From contig OZ026837.1 in NCBI GenBank assembly GCA_964023205.1, positions 17,285,634 through 17,349,633 of the forward strand: DNA of 64,000 nucleotides, given 5' to 3'. Positions 9,401 to 20,399 of the stretch are shown piece after piece. A model generated the notes under the pieces. It saw only the letters and a list, made by a program, of their open reading frames with translations, was not told the DNA's origin and searched no databases. The DNA is from Lutraria lutraria (Eukaryota; Mollusca; Bivalvia; Venerida; Mactridae). The translations under genes and the position numbers were made by a program. Numbering within the stretch: the first letter of the stretch is position 1; the number at the start of each line of letters is the position of its first letter.

Positions 9401-11969
9401 GATTTCAAACACGATGGATAAAAAATATAAAGTATTTTCCACGGAACCAACACACGCACATCATCAATTTTTTGCGTAGCATCCATTTTAGCTTTCTATT
9501 GCGTGGTAACATTTAAGATAAAAAATAGAAGCTCTTACTGTTTTTTGTCTTTGATGATTTCAGCATATATGTCTGTTTGTTATAAACAACATCCGGGTAT
9601 CCACAACGAGGCAGCCTCATTTTCGCGATCGTTTCTTCGTTCATTTCTCCAGTAGGTGAGAGATTGGCGAACTTTTGAAACATTCTGTAGAGTCAACCAT
9701 TTAAAAGGAAGTAGAATTATTTAAATATCAAAGAAACAATGGTTTATTCAAAGCAATAATTTCGATAATATATTTTTTTAATTTTATAAACAATTTAAGT
9801 AGCTCCAAAGTTAATCAAACATTTAATCATATGATCGCTATGTAATAGGACGAGGAAAACAATGTACCAGATACGGGGCTCGAACCCGCGACCTCCTGCT
9901 TGCAAGACAGATGCTCTTACAATTGAGCTAACCTTGTTGGTACATGTCACCCAGTTAATTTGAAAGTATACATATATACTAAAACATACCATAATGATAC
10001 AGTTAGATATATATGTTTCCTTGTCGTGGAAATAAGTGTAACAGAATTATTAACATTATCATCATGGGGCAATTTTGAATCGATAACCGGCTTAATCGAT
10101 GTTATTATCTCCCTTGAAATGACTCAATAAACCAAATCAGACAACAATTGCCCAGTTTAACTCTATATAGATTATATAGGGATATAATTTAAAACTCGCT
10201 ATAAAATCTTTATTTGTTAAATGCCAATTAATTGAACATTACTACATTACAATATCACGTTAGAACTCATAACCCTATATTATTTTTAAATGTAATTATG
10301 ATGTTTACAAAACTTACCTTATAGCATTTTTTCGTGTATCCCCTGAATATATTTTGTAAGCCGTTCCCCTATTTGGGGGTAAATATCCATACCTCTCCAG
10401 ATACGCCTGTGAAATAGATTTTTGTTGATTAAGGGATTATGGGAGTTTTTTTTAATATTTATTTGGGTTTCACACCATTTTATCGACACTTTTCCAGTTA
10501 TATATATGGCGGCCGATTCATCTCACCAGTTTTCAAGGACTGATTCTAACCAATACTAACTTTCCCTTCCACGTGTGGAAATTTTCACGGTAGGGTATGG
10601 TATGACCAGCCACAACAGGGATTGATAAAGGTGAGTTTTATATTAAGACTTTGAAACTCCACGTTTCAATTAAACTGTTCAACAATGCAGAAAAAGAGGA
10701 AATACACCAACATACTGTTACACACATTTGACCTATATTTAGATGATTTTTGGTCTACATGTATTGTGTTCAGAATGTTATTTACATAGCGTATTAAAGA
10801 GTGGACTTTGCTAGCAAGGTGATCTTAATTCGCAGACAGTCGTTTTCTATGATTTTACAGTACGTAACTGCTGACATACTGTTATCAGATGGTAACAAAC
10901 TCGGTTTATATATAACTTTACGAGTGTATAAAGTAATTAACAAAAATACCGTAGGATCGTTATAAAGAACCACAATATCCGCCTGAAGCTTATATCTCAG
11001 TATGTGTTCATTACAAGTTATTACTTTAGTTTTTAGAAGTTCTTTCAATGGAACAGATTTTCAACGCGGAAAGATTCAAAACAAAGGATACGAACATTTG
11101 TTGATATATTGTGTATAAAACGTACACGGAATAAGATTCAAAATCAATTCGGTAACTATGGATCGGTTTTTCTGAAAGCGATTCAATGAATCCCCCCCAA
11201 ATTCCCCCACACAAACATGTCCATTTTAAGACCATTGTCCCCATCCCAAATAACGTGCAAAGTGCTGTGTGTAGAAAATAACAAGTAACATTACAACAAA
11301 AATGCTTGAGCTGTTTACCGCCTAACAAACTTTTTAACTTGTGATATATATCGTTTTACAAACTTCGAAATAGTCAAATTAAACAATATTTCGATATTTA
11401 TTCTTTATAAGAAACGGAATTATCAATGGACATCATGTTTGTTAAAGCCCAATTAGCTTTTTTGGATGTTGAAATAGAAGAAGGTCTTATTTTACCTAGA
11501 AAAATGACTTTTACTTGCAATAAAAACATTTCGATTTTTGTTCTTTTTTAATTATGAAGTACATAAAAATAAAAAGCATCTGACAACATTTTTACGAGAT
11601 GTGGCTATAGAAAGGCATTATGTAAATATTGCTTTAGTGCAAATACAATAAAAAACATTGTATTTCTTATATGTTACTATCATCTTAATTATTGTTCTGT
11701 ATTACCAAATTCGGCTAATAATTGGGCCTTTAAGCTTGGCTGCGTTGTGAAAAGGAACATATTATTCAGCCTAATGCAATATCATCTTTCGGGTTCTTCA
11801 GATCTTTTTACGATTGCTGATATTTTTATTAATAAGAAAAAAATATATGACTTACATTAACGTCTAACTGTTTCTGTACGGAATCCTCCGAGTTGTCCGT
11901 TGTTTCTAAAATATGTCTTGCATTGCAAAGACATGCACCAAACACCAGATACACAAATAATGTAAACAT
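3465..11969 (-). CDS. Secreted matrix metalloproteinase with haemopexin domain, 11 exons
   Basis: Exons, read 5' to 3' on the minus strand: 11969-11856, 10406-10318, 9684-9539, 8691-8607, 7737-7595, 6871-6626, 6135-6028, 5658-5464, 5146-5004, 4106-3958, 3576-3465. All have GT/AG ends and consistent phases. They total 1530 bases, or 509 residues plus stop. Residues 1-17 are a signal peptide. YLERYGYL (40-47) is typical of the MMP prodomain. PRCGYPD (93-99) is the cysteine switch, with C95 holding the zinc in the latent enzyme. The catalytic domain (about 118-274) has HGD (181-183), GVLAHAF, THFD, HELGHALGLEH (H231, H235, H241, catalytic E232) and the Met-turn SIMAP (M249). A short Pro-rich hinge (276-290) leads to a haemopexin propeller closed by C301 and C499. 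No fibronectin-II insert, canonical R-x-K/R-R furin site, transmembrane segment or GPI signal is seen, so it is probably a secreted extracellular-matrix protease. Expected activity is zinc-dependent endopeptidase. Family assignment is very sure; the subtype and substrate are unknown. Confidence 0.95.
3733..3912 (+). mobile_element. tRNA-derived SINE, clam family S1 (in last MMP intron)
   Basis: The head CCTCCGTGGTCGAGTGGT..ACTTCAAATCACTG resembles a tRNA D-arm (A box), and GGGTTCGAGCTCAGCT is a B-box-like T-arm. The body contains GGCAGTTGCTTACGGAGGATG and GGGAGTCTAGTACTGGTTCT, and the tail reads GGTGAACTGTCCGCC. Further S1 copies are near 38.1, 38.8, 43.95 and 58.75 kb. It lies between MMP exons 10 and 11, antisense to the gene. 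Confidence 0.85.
4446..4630. mobile_element. MITE family M1 (TACAGTnnAACCTCT), intron copy
   Basis: M1 ends are TACAGTRNAACCTCT and the reverse complement AGAGGTTGTACTGTA, beginning and ending in TA, which suggests a TA target duplication. The interior carries the M1 phrases TTGTTGAGAGGTTGTTGCTCTAGA and GCTCAAGAGAGGGCC. No coding capacity is visible. CAGT termini with TA targets fit a pogo/Tigger-type non-autonomous element. This copy sits inside an MMP intron. Confidence 0.8.
5215..5352. mobile_element. Fragment of MITE family M3 (CGGATAATCGAGG)
   Basis: It contains ATTTCGGATAACACAAGGTTTTCGGATAATCCGAGTTCGGATAATCGGGG, shared with copies at 56.7 and 62.5 kb. The right-hand end is eroded. It lies in the MMP intron between exons 8 and 9. 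Confidence 0.6.
6361..6554. mobile_element. MITE family M4 (TACAGTAAAACC...CCGG)
   Basis: The termini are TACAGTAAAACCCATCAAAA and GGGGTTTTACTGTA, again bounded by TA. The interior has repeated CCGGTTTTC/GAATTCCGG motifs. Its ends match the M1-M3 terminal pattern but the interior is unrelated. It lies in an MMP intron. Confidence 0.75.
6895..7135 (-). mobile_element. Copy of AT-rich MITE family M6
   Basis: On the minus strand it shares CGAAGTACATA..GAAATGTAGCACAGTATTTTT, GGCTAAAGAAAGGCATTATGTA and ATTGTTCTGTAT with the copies at 11442-11734 and 33985-34515. One end carries TTAATGGCCCGTTA, resembling the family's TTAAAGGCCCATTA terminus. Confidence 0.6.
7327..7410. mobile_element. Truncated copy of MITE family M2
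   Basis: CCTGTGAAAAAAGGTCATCC...TGGTCTTTATTCACAGAGGCCATTTTGTTCTAA matches the left half of M2 elements such as 53615-53768. The right half is missing. Confidence 0.55.
7763..7938. mobile_element. MITE family M1 copy in MMP intron
   Basis: It runs from CAGTGCAACTTCTCC to GAGAAGTTGTACTGCAG, with the M1 interior (AGAGGTCGTTGCTCTAGAGAGG; GCTCAAGAGAGGGCCGCTG). One TA end has mutated. Confidence 0.75.
8108..8283. mobile_element. MITE family M2 copy in MMP intron
   Basis: It includes GAATAAAGGCCACCCTATAAATAAAGGCCAA and ends GTGAACAGGTATTGACTGTA. The left terminus is degraded. Confidence 0.65.
8318..8480 (-). mobile_element. SINE family S2 fragment
   Basis: On the minus strand the tail motif GGTGAATTGGCCGTC follows a degenerate B-box-like segment (GCCGGTTCGAATACCGCC) and the S2 body. 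Same family as 10.5, 40.7, 50.2 and 55.4 kb. Confidence 0.5.
8735..8905. repeat. Degenerate TACGATACGATGCGATAC short tandem repeat
   Basis: It is built from variants of ACTACGATAYGATA and GATACGATGCGATAC. The unit is irregular and non-coding, and it lies in an MMP intron. Confidence 0.6.
9865..9937 (-). tRNA. tRNA-Ala(TGC)-like sequence, probably pseudogene or SINE head
   Basis: The minus strand folds into a full cloverleaf: acceptor ACAAGGT/ATCTGGT (six of seven pairs counting G-T), D-stem GCTC/GAGC, anticodon stem TCTGT/GCAGG with loop CTTGCAA (anticodon TGC), short variable region AGGTC, T-stem GCGGG/CCCGT with loop TTCGAGC. A and B boxes are good. However, position 3:70 is an A-G mismatch, whereas alanyl-tRNAs carry G3:U70, so an active tRNA-Ala is unlikely. 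It lies in an MMP intron. Confidence 0.45.
10475..10630 (-). mobile_element. SINE family S2 tail in MMP intron
   Basis: The minus strand contains CACACGTGGAAGGGAAAGTTAGTATTGGTTAGAAT and GGTGAGATGAATCGGCCGCC, the S2 body and tail. The tRNA head is missing or eroded. Confidence 0.6.
11442..11734. mobile_element. MITE family M6 with TTAAAGCCCAATTA ends
   Basis: TTAAAGCCCAATTA at the left mirrors TAATTGGGCCTTTAA at the right. The interior is AT-rich with no frame. TTAA at both ends suggests a piggyBac-like target. It sits in MMP intron 1. Confidence 0.65.
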
Positions 11970-12011
11970 ATTGGCTCCAATATCTCTGTTTTCGGTCTCC
12001 CTTAGAAGCAC

Positions 12012-13290
12012 TTATAAATATTATATATAAATGAATAAATAAATGAATAAATAAATTGACTTTAGTATAATGGACAACATTTAACACAATATTCCTTTAA
12101 ATACTATCACCGCCTCTGCGAATCTGAGAAATGAGGGCTGGCAATAAAACTTTTATTGTTCTGAACAAATGTTTGTAATTAATACGCACATTATTACATT
12201 TAGAACAACCCCGATTTATTTCAAGATTTCATCTAATTATGAAAATTATGATGCAATGTTGTTTAGTTATTTTTATGGTTTGTTTGGGGGGGGGGGGGGG
12301 TCATGATTCACTTCCTCTGATTTCTACAGAGTCGATCCTTCTAATTTCACAACAGTGCATGTATTATGGAAATTCTATAAATACTGTTCACATGTGAGGA
12401 CAAAAATTACAAACGGATGCGCATCTTGTCATTGGAAAAGACTATATTTTCAGCAAGCAAACGTGAGTCACTAACCTGACGTAATTAAACATATAATTCA
12501 TAAACTAAAAAGTGATTTAGTCACGCAATGCTTTCTTACAAGCAGAGAAACAACTTCTCAATTCTATGCGGTTATTATTGTTAATTAAGTACGCAACATG
12601 AAGTAAACAGAGCCCCAAAAACACGCATATTCATGACTACTTTGTTTGTAAACAATCTGAGAGATTTGGTGTTCCGTGTAAAGTTAGTGCAGACGAGTGT
12701 CGCTATTGTGAGATTCGTCAATCAACATTCGTAAATGCATTGCACTACCTGAGGGTATTTTACCTTATCTTTTTTGGTAGATCGACGCAATCCTAATTTT
12801 ATTTGCGGTTTCGCAAGGCTAGTGCTACAGCTAACAAAATAACATCTTAGTCATTGAATTACCTGAATTATAGGCTGAACAGTATATCAACTTTGTAAAT
12901 ATTTTGATTACGGTTATGTAATTGAACCAAAGGACCTAACAGAAATGATTGGTTTATCTGAGACTAAATTTGAAATTGGCCAATCACGAGACTGCTCTCT
13001 GAGACAAATACCAATGCTAGGCTTAGACCGATATCAAAGCCACTATCTAAGAACCAACAAATTATCCTATGATGGTAGTTTTATTATATAATTATTATGT
13101 TCCTTGTTATCATTCATCAATCGTTCAACGGTCCTTTATTACAAATACCGATTCAATCCATATTAAGTTGAATATATCATATAATGTTGTCGTTGTTTTC
13201 TTTTGACGTAAATTCGTTTGATTAAATTTCAAACGGCATTCGACATAATTATCCACTTCATTTAAATACATTTAAAAACATTGGTTATCA
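12012..13290. other. 5' flank of the metalloproteinase and spacer
   Basis: This should include the MMP promoter, but no TATA box or initiator is convincing. A poly-G run occurs at about 12287-12300. No exon was recognised. Confidence 0.35.
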
Positions 13291-13296
13291 ACAAGT

Positions 13297-14148
13297 GCTC
13301 TATGTTTCGATCCAGTGCTCTTGAGTTATCAGTCATTGCCACTGAAATACTAACTTTTGCCATTGAGATACCGACCATTGCGAGTGAGACACCAACCATT
13401 GCCATAAATGTACCAACCATTGCCACAGAGGCATCAACCATTGTCACTGAGGCATCAGCCATTGTCACTGAGGCACCAACTATTGTCACAGAGTTACCAA
13501 AGAGTACCACAAAGTTAACAATTATTGTCACGAAGTTACCAACCATTGTAACTGAGGTATCAACCATTGTCACTGAGGTATCAACCATTGTCACAGAGTT
13601 ACCAACCATTGTCACAGAGTTACCAAAGAGTACCACAAAGTTACCAACCATTGTAACTGAGGTATCAACCATTGCCACTGAGGTATCAACCATTGTCACA
13701 GAGTTACCAACCATTGTCACAGAGTTACCAACCATTGCCACAGAGTTACCAATCAGTGCTCTTGAGTCACCAATCATTGTCACAATTGGCACTGAGTTAT
13801 CAACCACTGTCACTGAGGTATCAACCATTGCGACTGAAGTATCAACCATTGCCACTGAGTTACCAAGCATTGCCACAGAGTTAGCAACCATTGTCACTGA
13901 GTAATCAACCATTGTCACAGAGTTATCAACCATTGTCACAGTGTTATCAACCATTGCCACAGAGTTATCAACCATTGCCACAGAGTTATCAACCATTGCC
14001 ACAGAGTTATCAACCATTGTCAATGAGTTACCCAGCAGTGCTCCAATGTTACCTAGCAGTTCTTATGCGTTACCGACCAGTTGTCCTATGTGACCATTCA
14101 GTACTCTAGGGTAACAAATCAATGCTCTGTGGTAACAAACCAGTATTG
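13297..14148. repeat. 21-bp minisatellite, about 40 copies
   Basis: The consensus is near GAGTTACCAACCATTGTCACA. Variants replace GTCACA with GCCACA or GTCACT, and TTACC with GTATC. Because 21 is a multiple of three, long frames stay open on both strands, reading seven-residue repeats such as TELPTIV (+) and MVDNSVT (-). No signal peptide, flanking exon or splice site supports translation. The outermost units are the most diverged, as is usual for unequal-exchange arrays. Confidence 0.85.
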
Positions 14149-17100
14149 CTAGCATTAATCTTTTTTCACATGCCAAAATAAAACAAACTAAAAACCCTTT
14201 TCAATTATAATATGAGAGCAGGGTCTGTGGAATGCATGCCATTCATTTGATAAGTATATTCAGTCAGTGTCCCGGGCAAAATATCACCAACTCTACTATG
14301 GGTTACCTGTCCATAACAGTGCTATGTTGTAAACCATGGGGAACCGGGCTACATCAACCCAAGAGATTTTGTTCATCTCGAGCGCTATTCTGTAATAGCA
14401 GATTGTAACCAATGATTTTCTTAATTGGTCATGATATGCTATCAATCCCAAACAGTTTAAGGAAGAAACTGAAATAAAAAGTTTCTTGGAAAAAACTAAA
14501 TTCGACTTTCCCAACCAGATCGTCTTACCCACAAATATCGTACACGGAACACCTAACCTCTCATAATTATAGATGCACTGAAACATCTCACCCACGTGGA
14601 TACAAAGAAGTGTTACTGGGTCCATTGTTATAATTAACCACAATAATGTAAGTATAAAAATATCACATGGCAGTCACTGTCATATCCACGTGTTTGTGAA
14701 ACTACTTCGTGACATTTGTAAGTTTTGAATTTTAACTTTTATAAGCGCAAAGGTATATTTGTACACAGGTGCGCGATAGCTAATTATGATTTGACATTTA
14801 TGAACAATGGAATTAAAACGGACGTCAATTATGTAATTATCTATCTAACCTGAGTTTTCATTGACATTGTTGTTCCTTCGTTTTAAATCTTTGAAAATGG
14901 ATTAGTCCCAAGAATTTCACTGCAAATTTAAAAAAAAATAACTCAAAGGAATGTCATTATTTTTTAAAAATCTCATGGCAAATTATTTTCAATCATGAAA
15001 ATTTATAAAAGTTATTAACATTTACAAAACCTGTCCGTGCTAATTTGAGGTAAAAGAATTGGGAATTAGGAACAAAATAGTCTTTTTAATTATTGCAATT
15101 ATTTTAATGCTGCGTCAAGTTATTACTCCCCGCCCCGTCGGCGTCTTTGGTGTAAAAATATATTACACTATAAACAAACTACTACAAAAATTACATCTTA
15201 CACTCAAACTTCCGTGAAATTTTATAAGCATATCACGGTTTAATTTGGGTTATCGGGTGCTTATAGATATTAGATAATTATGATAAGATTCATGGCTGAC
15301 GTAAGTTTATGATAAGACTCATTTCAGGTGTGTTTTTTTATTTTCTGTAAAAATTAGCGTACTCGTTTGTAAATTGCACAACATTATTTGTCATGTTGTC
15401 TAACATTGACTGTTAATGCGAACGATAAACCCAAGTGCAAAGCATTAAACGATAAGGAAAATACCAGCAAACAATATGTAACACATGTAACTATCAAGGG
15501 CTTTCATTTGGCCCTTAAAATGGCACTTTTGACTCTTGGAATGAGTAAAGTAACGATACAATTGTAATTGTACGAAATTTTGTTGCCTCTTCAAATAACT
15601 AGTTTTGGCCCTCAGACAGTGAGCGCAGTGATATTGAGCTATGTTGACTGACACCGATATTCTTTCGTCTGATATCAAGTAATAGCGATAATAGTACCTT
15701 AAGTTCGTATTTTGATTTCACAAAATGGCTTTGAAATTTGATTGCCCGAAGAAAAGAAGGATATACATGTTATAAACACGAAAGAAACTGTTCATGTATG
15801 TATAAGTGTCAATAGTTGCATTTTCAGTAACGTATGTACAAATGCAAACTGTTTGTTGATTTTGTAGAATTATTTCCTTTACAAAGAGGCAAAATGTAAC
15901 GCATTTAGGTATATTTTGTGTACTTATACTAATTAATTATTGAATCAAAGATAATAATATAACGCCTTGCATGTATTTCTTTGTATATTAACCGTTTTCT
16001 ACCGTTTGAAAAAAAATGCGTACTAATATATAAATGATGCTCGTCATCTACTGCATTGTTACATCGGGTAAATTTCTTTCATTGCTAGTCTCTATCGGAA
16101 AGTGGTTATTTCCAGTTCTGGACTGAAAGAAATACATTTGTTTAAAAAAATGAAAGTGTATTGTACTACTTTTACAAAATTCGAATTTCTCATGTCCTCG
16201 AATTCTCAAAGAGTATTAAACAACATTGCAAAATTTGTATTTTTTGCTTTTAAAGAAAGAAATTTGAAACAACAATATCAAAATTCATTTATATTAATCT
16301 GCTATATTGTGAAATCTTGTTCTAAACAAATTACGTATATATTCTCAACACTTGTCACTTACATTGTTAATTTTGTTTGTTTGGCTATATTTTTTTACTG
16401 TGTAATGTATTTCATGCCAAAAAACTATATGTTATATATGTTATGGTATAAATATCTTTCGACACCAAAACTGTATTTAAACTCTTATTCGTTTTTGCAT
16501 TTACTTCTGCTTCTTAGATTGAATACCATCCATTTAAGAATAAGTCTGATATTTTTTGTTTGACAAACGAATTCAATCATGTCGTGAGAGTTCCATACGT
16601 AGTTTATATCGCACTTAAATAAGAATGGTTTATTACAGGTTATCCATTTAAAACGTTTACTAATATACTTACATACTAGTATATACTTTATAATTAGTGT
16701 AAAAGTTTAATTTGGAGTTTGGACCAGTCGGCAATCATTTTGTCTTCGACTGAGTGTCTATGGATATTGGCCTGATGTCAGTTTCGCAATAATCTACACA
16801 GTCTGGTGTTGAAGAATTAACGCCAAAATCTTTAAGAATTGTAATGCTACACGCTCAATAATGTTGTTATTTACGTATCCCAATATTTCACAACCATAAT
16901 CATAAAAAGAACAAGAAATTAAGTTATGAAAGAGCAAAAGATTGTATTGTTAAAAATTAAAGCATGTCGGTCCAGATCTTGATTTCGGCACTCACTCATT
17001 GAGAGCCAGTGGCGCTACATAAGTAGCCAATACTTCAGGTATTTCAGATAGATGTCTTAAGAGACACGGTCGATGGAAAACCGATATAGCAAAAGATGGC

Positions 17101-17940
17101 TATGTGAAGGATTCTTTGGAGAAAAGATTATCTGTAACCAAAACATTAAATTTGTAAAGTAATTTCAATGTAACAAAATCACATTCATTTGTGTTCTCAG
17201 AATAAGCATTGAATTTGAATTTCCTATTTCCTATAATTTTTATTGTTCTATATTTGAGCCTTGCAAATCGCACAAAAGTGTCTGTTGTTTTTTGGTGTTT
17301 TACTATATGATAGTTAGGACTTTTAGTACTCTGCGTTACAACGTATAGCGGAGTACATTTGTCCTTACGAACATGTATTACAAAACCGGTTTGTAGTCGA
17401 ATGCGTGGAGATTATACACGCTGTGTATTGAGTGGATTATAGATTTTTGAAAAATCAGTTCTATCGAGTCTCTCTTACTGACGACATCAAATTAAATGCA
17501 TTATCGGAGGTTTAAGAGCCCTCAAAATGTTAACATTTAGAATATTGTTTTATGTGCAATTTAGCTGTATGTAGAAATATTAACATAATGTTTAATTCTG
17601 CAAGAATGAGGCCCAACATTCTGTGGTGCGACAGTCGCCTTATGCGACGACAAATGGGTACAGGTTTCCAGAAAACTGGGTTTTCTTTCAACAGAGTTTA
17701 TATATACTGATAAAAAAGTTAAGCAAGTTTTTCGTCACACCAGAATTTCTGTGTAGGTAAATGATGTCAACATGTTTGTGTAGTAAAAAGGTGTGCCTGG
17801 CCCTATAGAACAAAATTATTTCCATTTTCCGTGCGATTTCATCGAAAATCACGTCGATTCGAAACGTGAGAAAAACGGAAATAACGTGCAATCCATGCAG
17901 AGATAAATTGGTAGACTGTCCAGTGTCACATTACTATGGT
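14149..17940. other. AT-rich non-coding stretch
   Basis: Open frames at 14296-14643 (-) and 16102-16563 (+) have low-complexity, Leu/Phe/Ile/Tyr-rich translations typical of AT-rich DNA and show no recognisable domain. No tRNA or clear transposon end was found. Confidence 0.35.
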
Positions 17941-18150
17941 GGCTGATTTATGTCATGTCATATTTTCGCTTTTTCGCATCAACAAGGCGAAAATGCGAAA
18001 AAGCGAAAATACGACAAAGTTGACATTGTCGTATCTTCGTGTTTTCGTATTTTCGCATTGTCGTGGCCTTACATCTGTCGAATCTTTTCTTTTTCGTGAC
18101 GAAAATACAACAATGCGAAAACACGACTAGCTTTTTTCGCATTGTTAACA
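17935..18150. repeat. TTTTCGC/GCGAAAA palindromic repeat element
   Basis: Alternating blocks of ATTTTCGCNTTTTCGC and GCGAAAAxGCGAAAATACGAC, with GTCGTATTTTCGTG variants, face each other and can fold into nested hairpins. Frames are open on both strands only because the motif is short. It is probably a MITE-like repeat. Confidence 0.55.
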
Positions 18151-18789
18151 GGACTGCAGTAAATTCATATCAATTTAACACCTGCATTGTATCTTATATT
18201 CACTGTATGAATACACGCTGTTCTACACATTTACTGAGTATACCTACCTGGGACCAATACAGTGTGATACACGTAAATCATGTTTACACAATACACAGCT
18301 AATTTATACACAACGCTAGCTCTTACTCGATGATAGCGATACGATAGTGTACAAGTGACAATGAATATATACACATACTATCATTTGTCGATTATAGATT
18401 GTTCCTTACCACTACCATCTTACATGTCACAATGCAGGGACACTATACATTACATGACATATAGTACGTGTGACATATAATAGTGTACACTTTGGATTAC
18501 ACTATCATAGTATGCACTGGTTAGATTAAAATTGAGATAGACTGCATGCATGGTACATACAGTATAGGATAGTTGTTCTTAGACACTTTACGTGAGGACA
18601 CTCCATAAATGTAGAATGCAATAAATTTATGTATAGAACTGTACGTCTTTATATTTTATACTAAATATTATAACAAACACAACAGCACGTGTTCTGATTG
18701 AGTCGATCCCTGATGTCACCCATAGCTTCACTCATGCATATTCAATAACAACAACATTATTATGGTGCAGTAGCACTTTTTATTTGCAA
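18151..18789. other. Non-coding spacer
   Basis: Repeated words such as AGTGTACA and ACTATCAT give a slightly palindromic texture near 18.33-18.50 kb. No gene or complete element was recognised. Confidence 0.3.
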
Positions 18790-19167
18790 TTAACTGCAAA
18801 GCCGAGTGTCGACAATCAGCTTTAACTGTGTATAATTTGGGATTGGATCACTACCTACGAAGCATAATTTATCGGATATTTTTTGTAACAACTTTTTGTA
18901 GTCAGTGCCAGTAAGGCATGTTGAAGGAGAATCCTTGGTAGTAAAAGTAGAAAATGTGATGCCACATTCTCTAATCTTACTAAACAAGTCTATTAAATGA
19001 TGCTGAGGTTGACCAAGGACTTCCAGCTTACTGTCAGCTTGCCTGCAGTCGTCAATGACGTTTGTGAGACGGACATCGCTTACCCTTAACCAGGACCCAC
19101 ACTGGCCTGAAAAAAGTTGGAGCCACTTTTTGCGACGCGATGCGATATAACGCGCTGCGATCGCCAA
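18790..19167 (-). pseudogene. Unrecognised frame, possibly part of the neighbouring transposon
   Basis: An open frame of 125 codons on the same strand as the hAT-type remnant 470 bases away. The translation is protein-like (IDLFSKIRECGITFSTFTTK; DYKKLLQKISDKLCF), with a better composition than the AT-rich frames around it. No domain was identified. It may be a further exon of the element or a second fragment. Confidence 0.25.
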
Positions 19168-19639
19168 GAAGCCATGTATTAAGATCTAATTTTTTAATGA
19201 CAGTAGCTTTACCTTTACAGCTTGTAGTGTAATACAATATGTACTATTATAACCACTATTAAAGATCTACATTTCTTTTAGTTTTCTGTACTCAGTGAAT
19301 GTTTTGCTGTATTTTGGTGGGAGGAGATGCTTCAATGAAAGTATGTATACCTTTAAACCTGGAAGTGTACTTTGAAATGTAGCCCTGAGTTAGTAAGTCT
19401 TACAGAACTAACACAAGATTACATTTCAAATACACTTACAACTATTAAAGACATACAAACTGTTCATTGTTAAAAACAAAGACAAACATCATATTTCTTT
19501 CAGCAGTTCTTATTCAATTACTAGTATCATCAATAGCATAAATAACTTACATTATTTTAACCACTGTCACTAGCTGTTTCATCACAAACACTATCACTGT
19601 TCATTTATTAACACAATATACGTCGTGTTTTTTCTCGCT

Positions 19640-20389
19640 CTATATCTTAAAAGCTTCTTTAAAGTTAAATTGTACTAATTCTGGTCCATCAACAGACAAA
19701 AGCATTAGATTATCAAGACTGTTTTCACTAAGTCCATTTCTTAAAGATGTTTTAATAACATTTCGTTTACTGTCAGCTGTTGACACTGGTAGCACCAACA
19801 ACCTTTCAGCTACTTCAGCAGATTCTGGAAATGATTCTTTCTTTCTGATTGCCAAATTTGCCATTGATGGGATATCAGTAACATACTTATTGCCATTGTT
19901 ATGACTGGCTCTGGCAAATTTAACAAAACTAGACAGTTCTGTCCTAGCCCCCTCAAACCCAATGGTGCCTAGATAATCAGATACAGTATCTAGATCACTA
20001 GTTATGTCAGAGACAGTGAGCAAAGGATTGAACAGGTTGCTCATTGATGTGAGAACAGTCCCATCACTGTTAGCCGAAAATCTGGAATTCAGGTTTTTGG
20101 CCATGCCATCACCAAATTGACTGCATATACTGTTGGATTCATTCCTTTGTTTTTGGCTATCCCTGATAGTATGGCCTTCAAACTCAAAAGTGCACAGGCC
20201 TGCCTTATCAATGTCATGTTCCTGGGGAGTAACCTTCAGGAATTGCCCTACCTTGTGACCAGATCTGTTGTCACGCAGATCTTCAAGAGATTCAATTGTG
20301 GAGGAAAGAAGGGCAGAAATCTCTGAGTAGTTTAATGAAGCGGCTAACCACGCACTTTGCGAACACTGACTTCGGCACCGAGAGCGCAC
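19640..20389 (-). pseudogene. hAT-type (ZNF862-like) transposase, C-terminal half
   Basis: A frame of 249 codons. The C-terminal part reads AERLLVLPVSTADSKR, then LRNGLSENSLDNLMLLSVDG and a final Phe-rich helix. This is the hAT dimerisation region found in ZNF862/KIAA1586-like domesticated or active hAT proteins. Upstream, SICSQFGDGMAKNLNSRF and LFNPLL match the helical part before it. The RNase-H catalytic Asp residues and the N-terminal zinc fingers are absent, so the copy is truncated. Open reading is intact over this part, suggesting fairly recent decay or selection. It could be an exon of a domesticated gene whose other exons are not visible. Confidence 0.65.
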
Positions 20390-20399
20390 AGAGTCGGGA

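Noticed and set aside
14296..14643. 115-codon open frame on the minus strand
   Set aside because: No recognisable domain, no splice partner, AT-rich surroundings. It may be part of an unknown repeat.
16102..16563. 153-codon open frame resembling a membrane protein
   Set aside because: Very AT-rich, Phe/Leu/Tyr-rich translation without motif, splice context or homologous look; expected by chance in such DNA.
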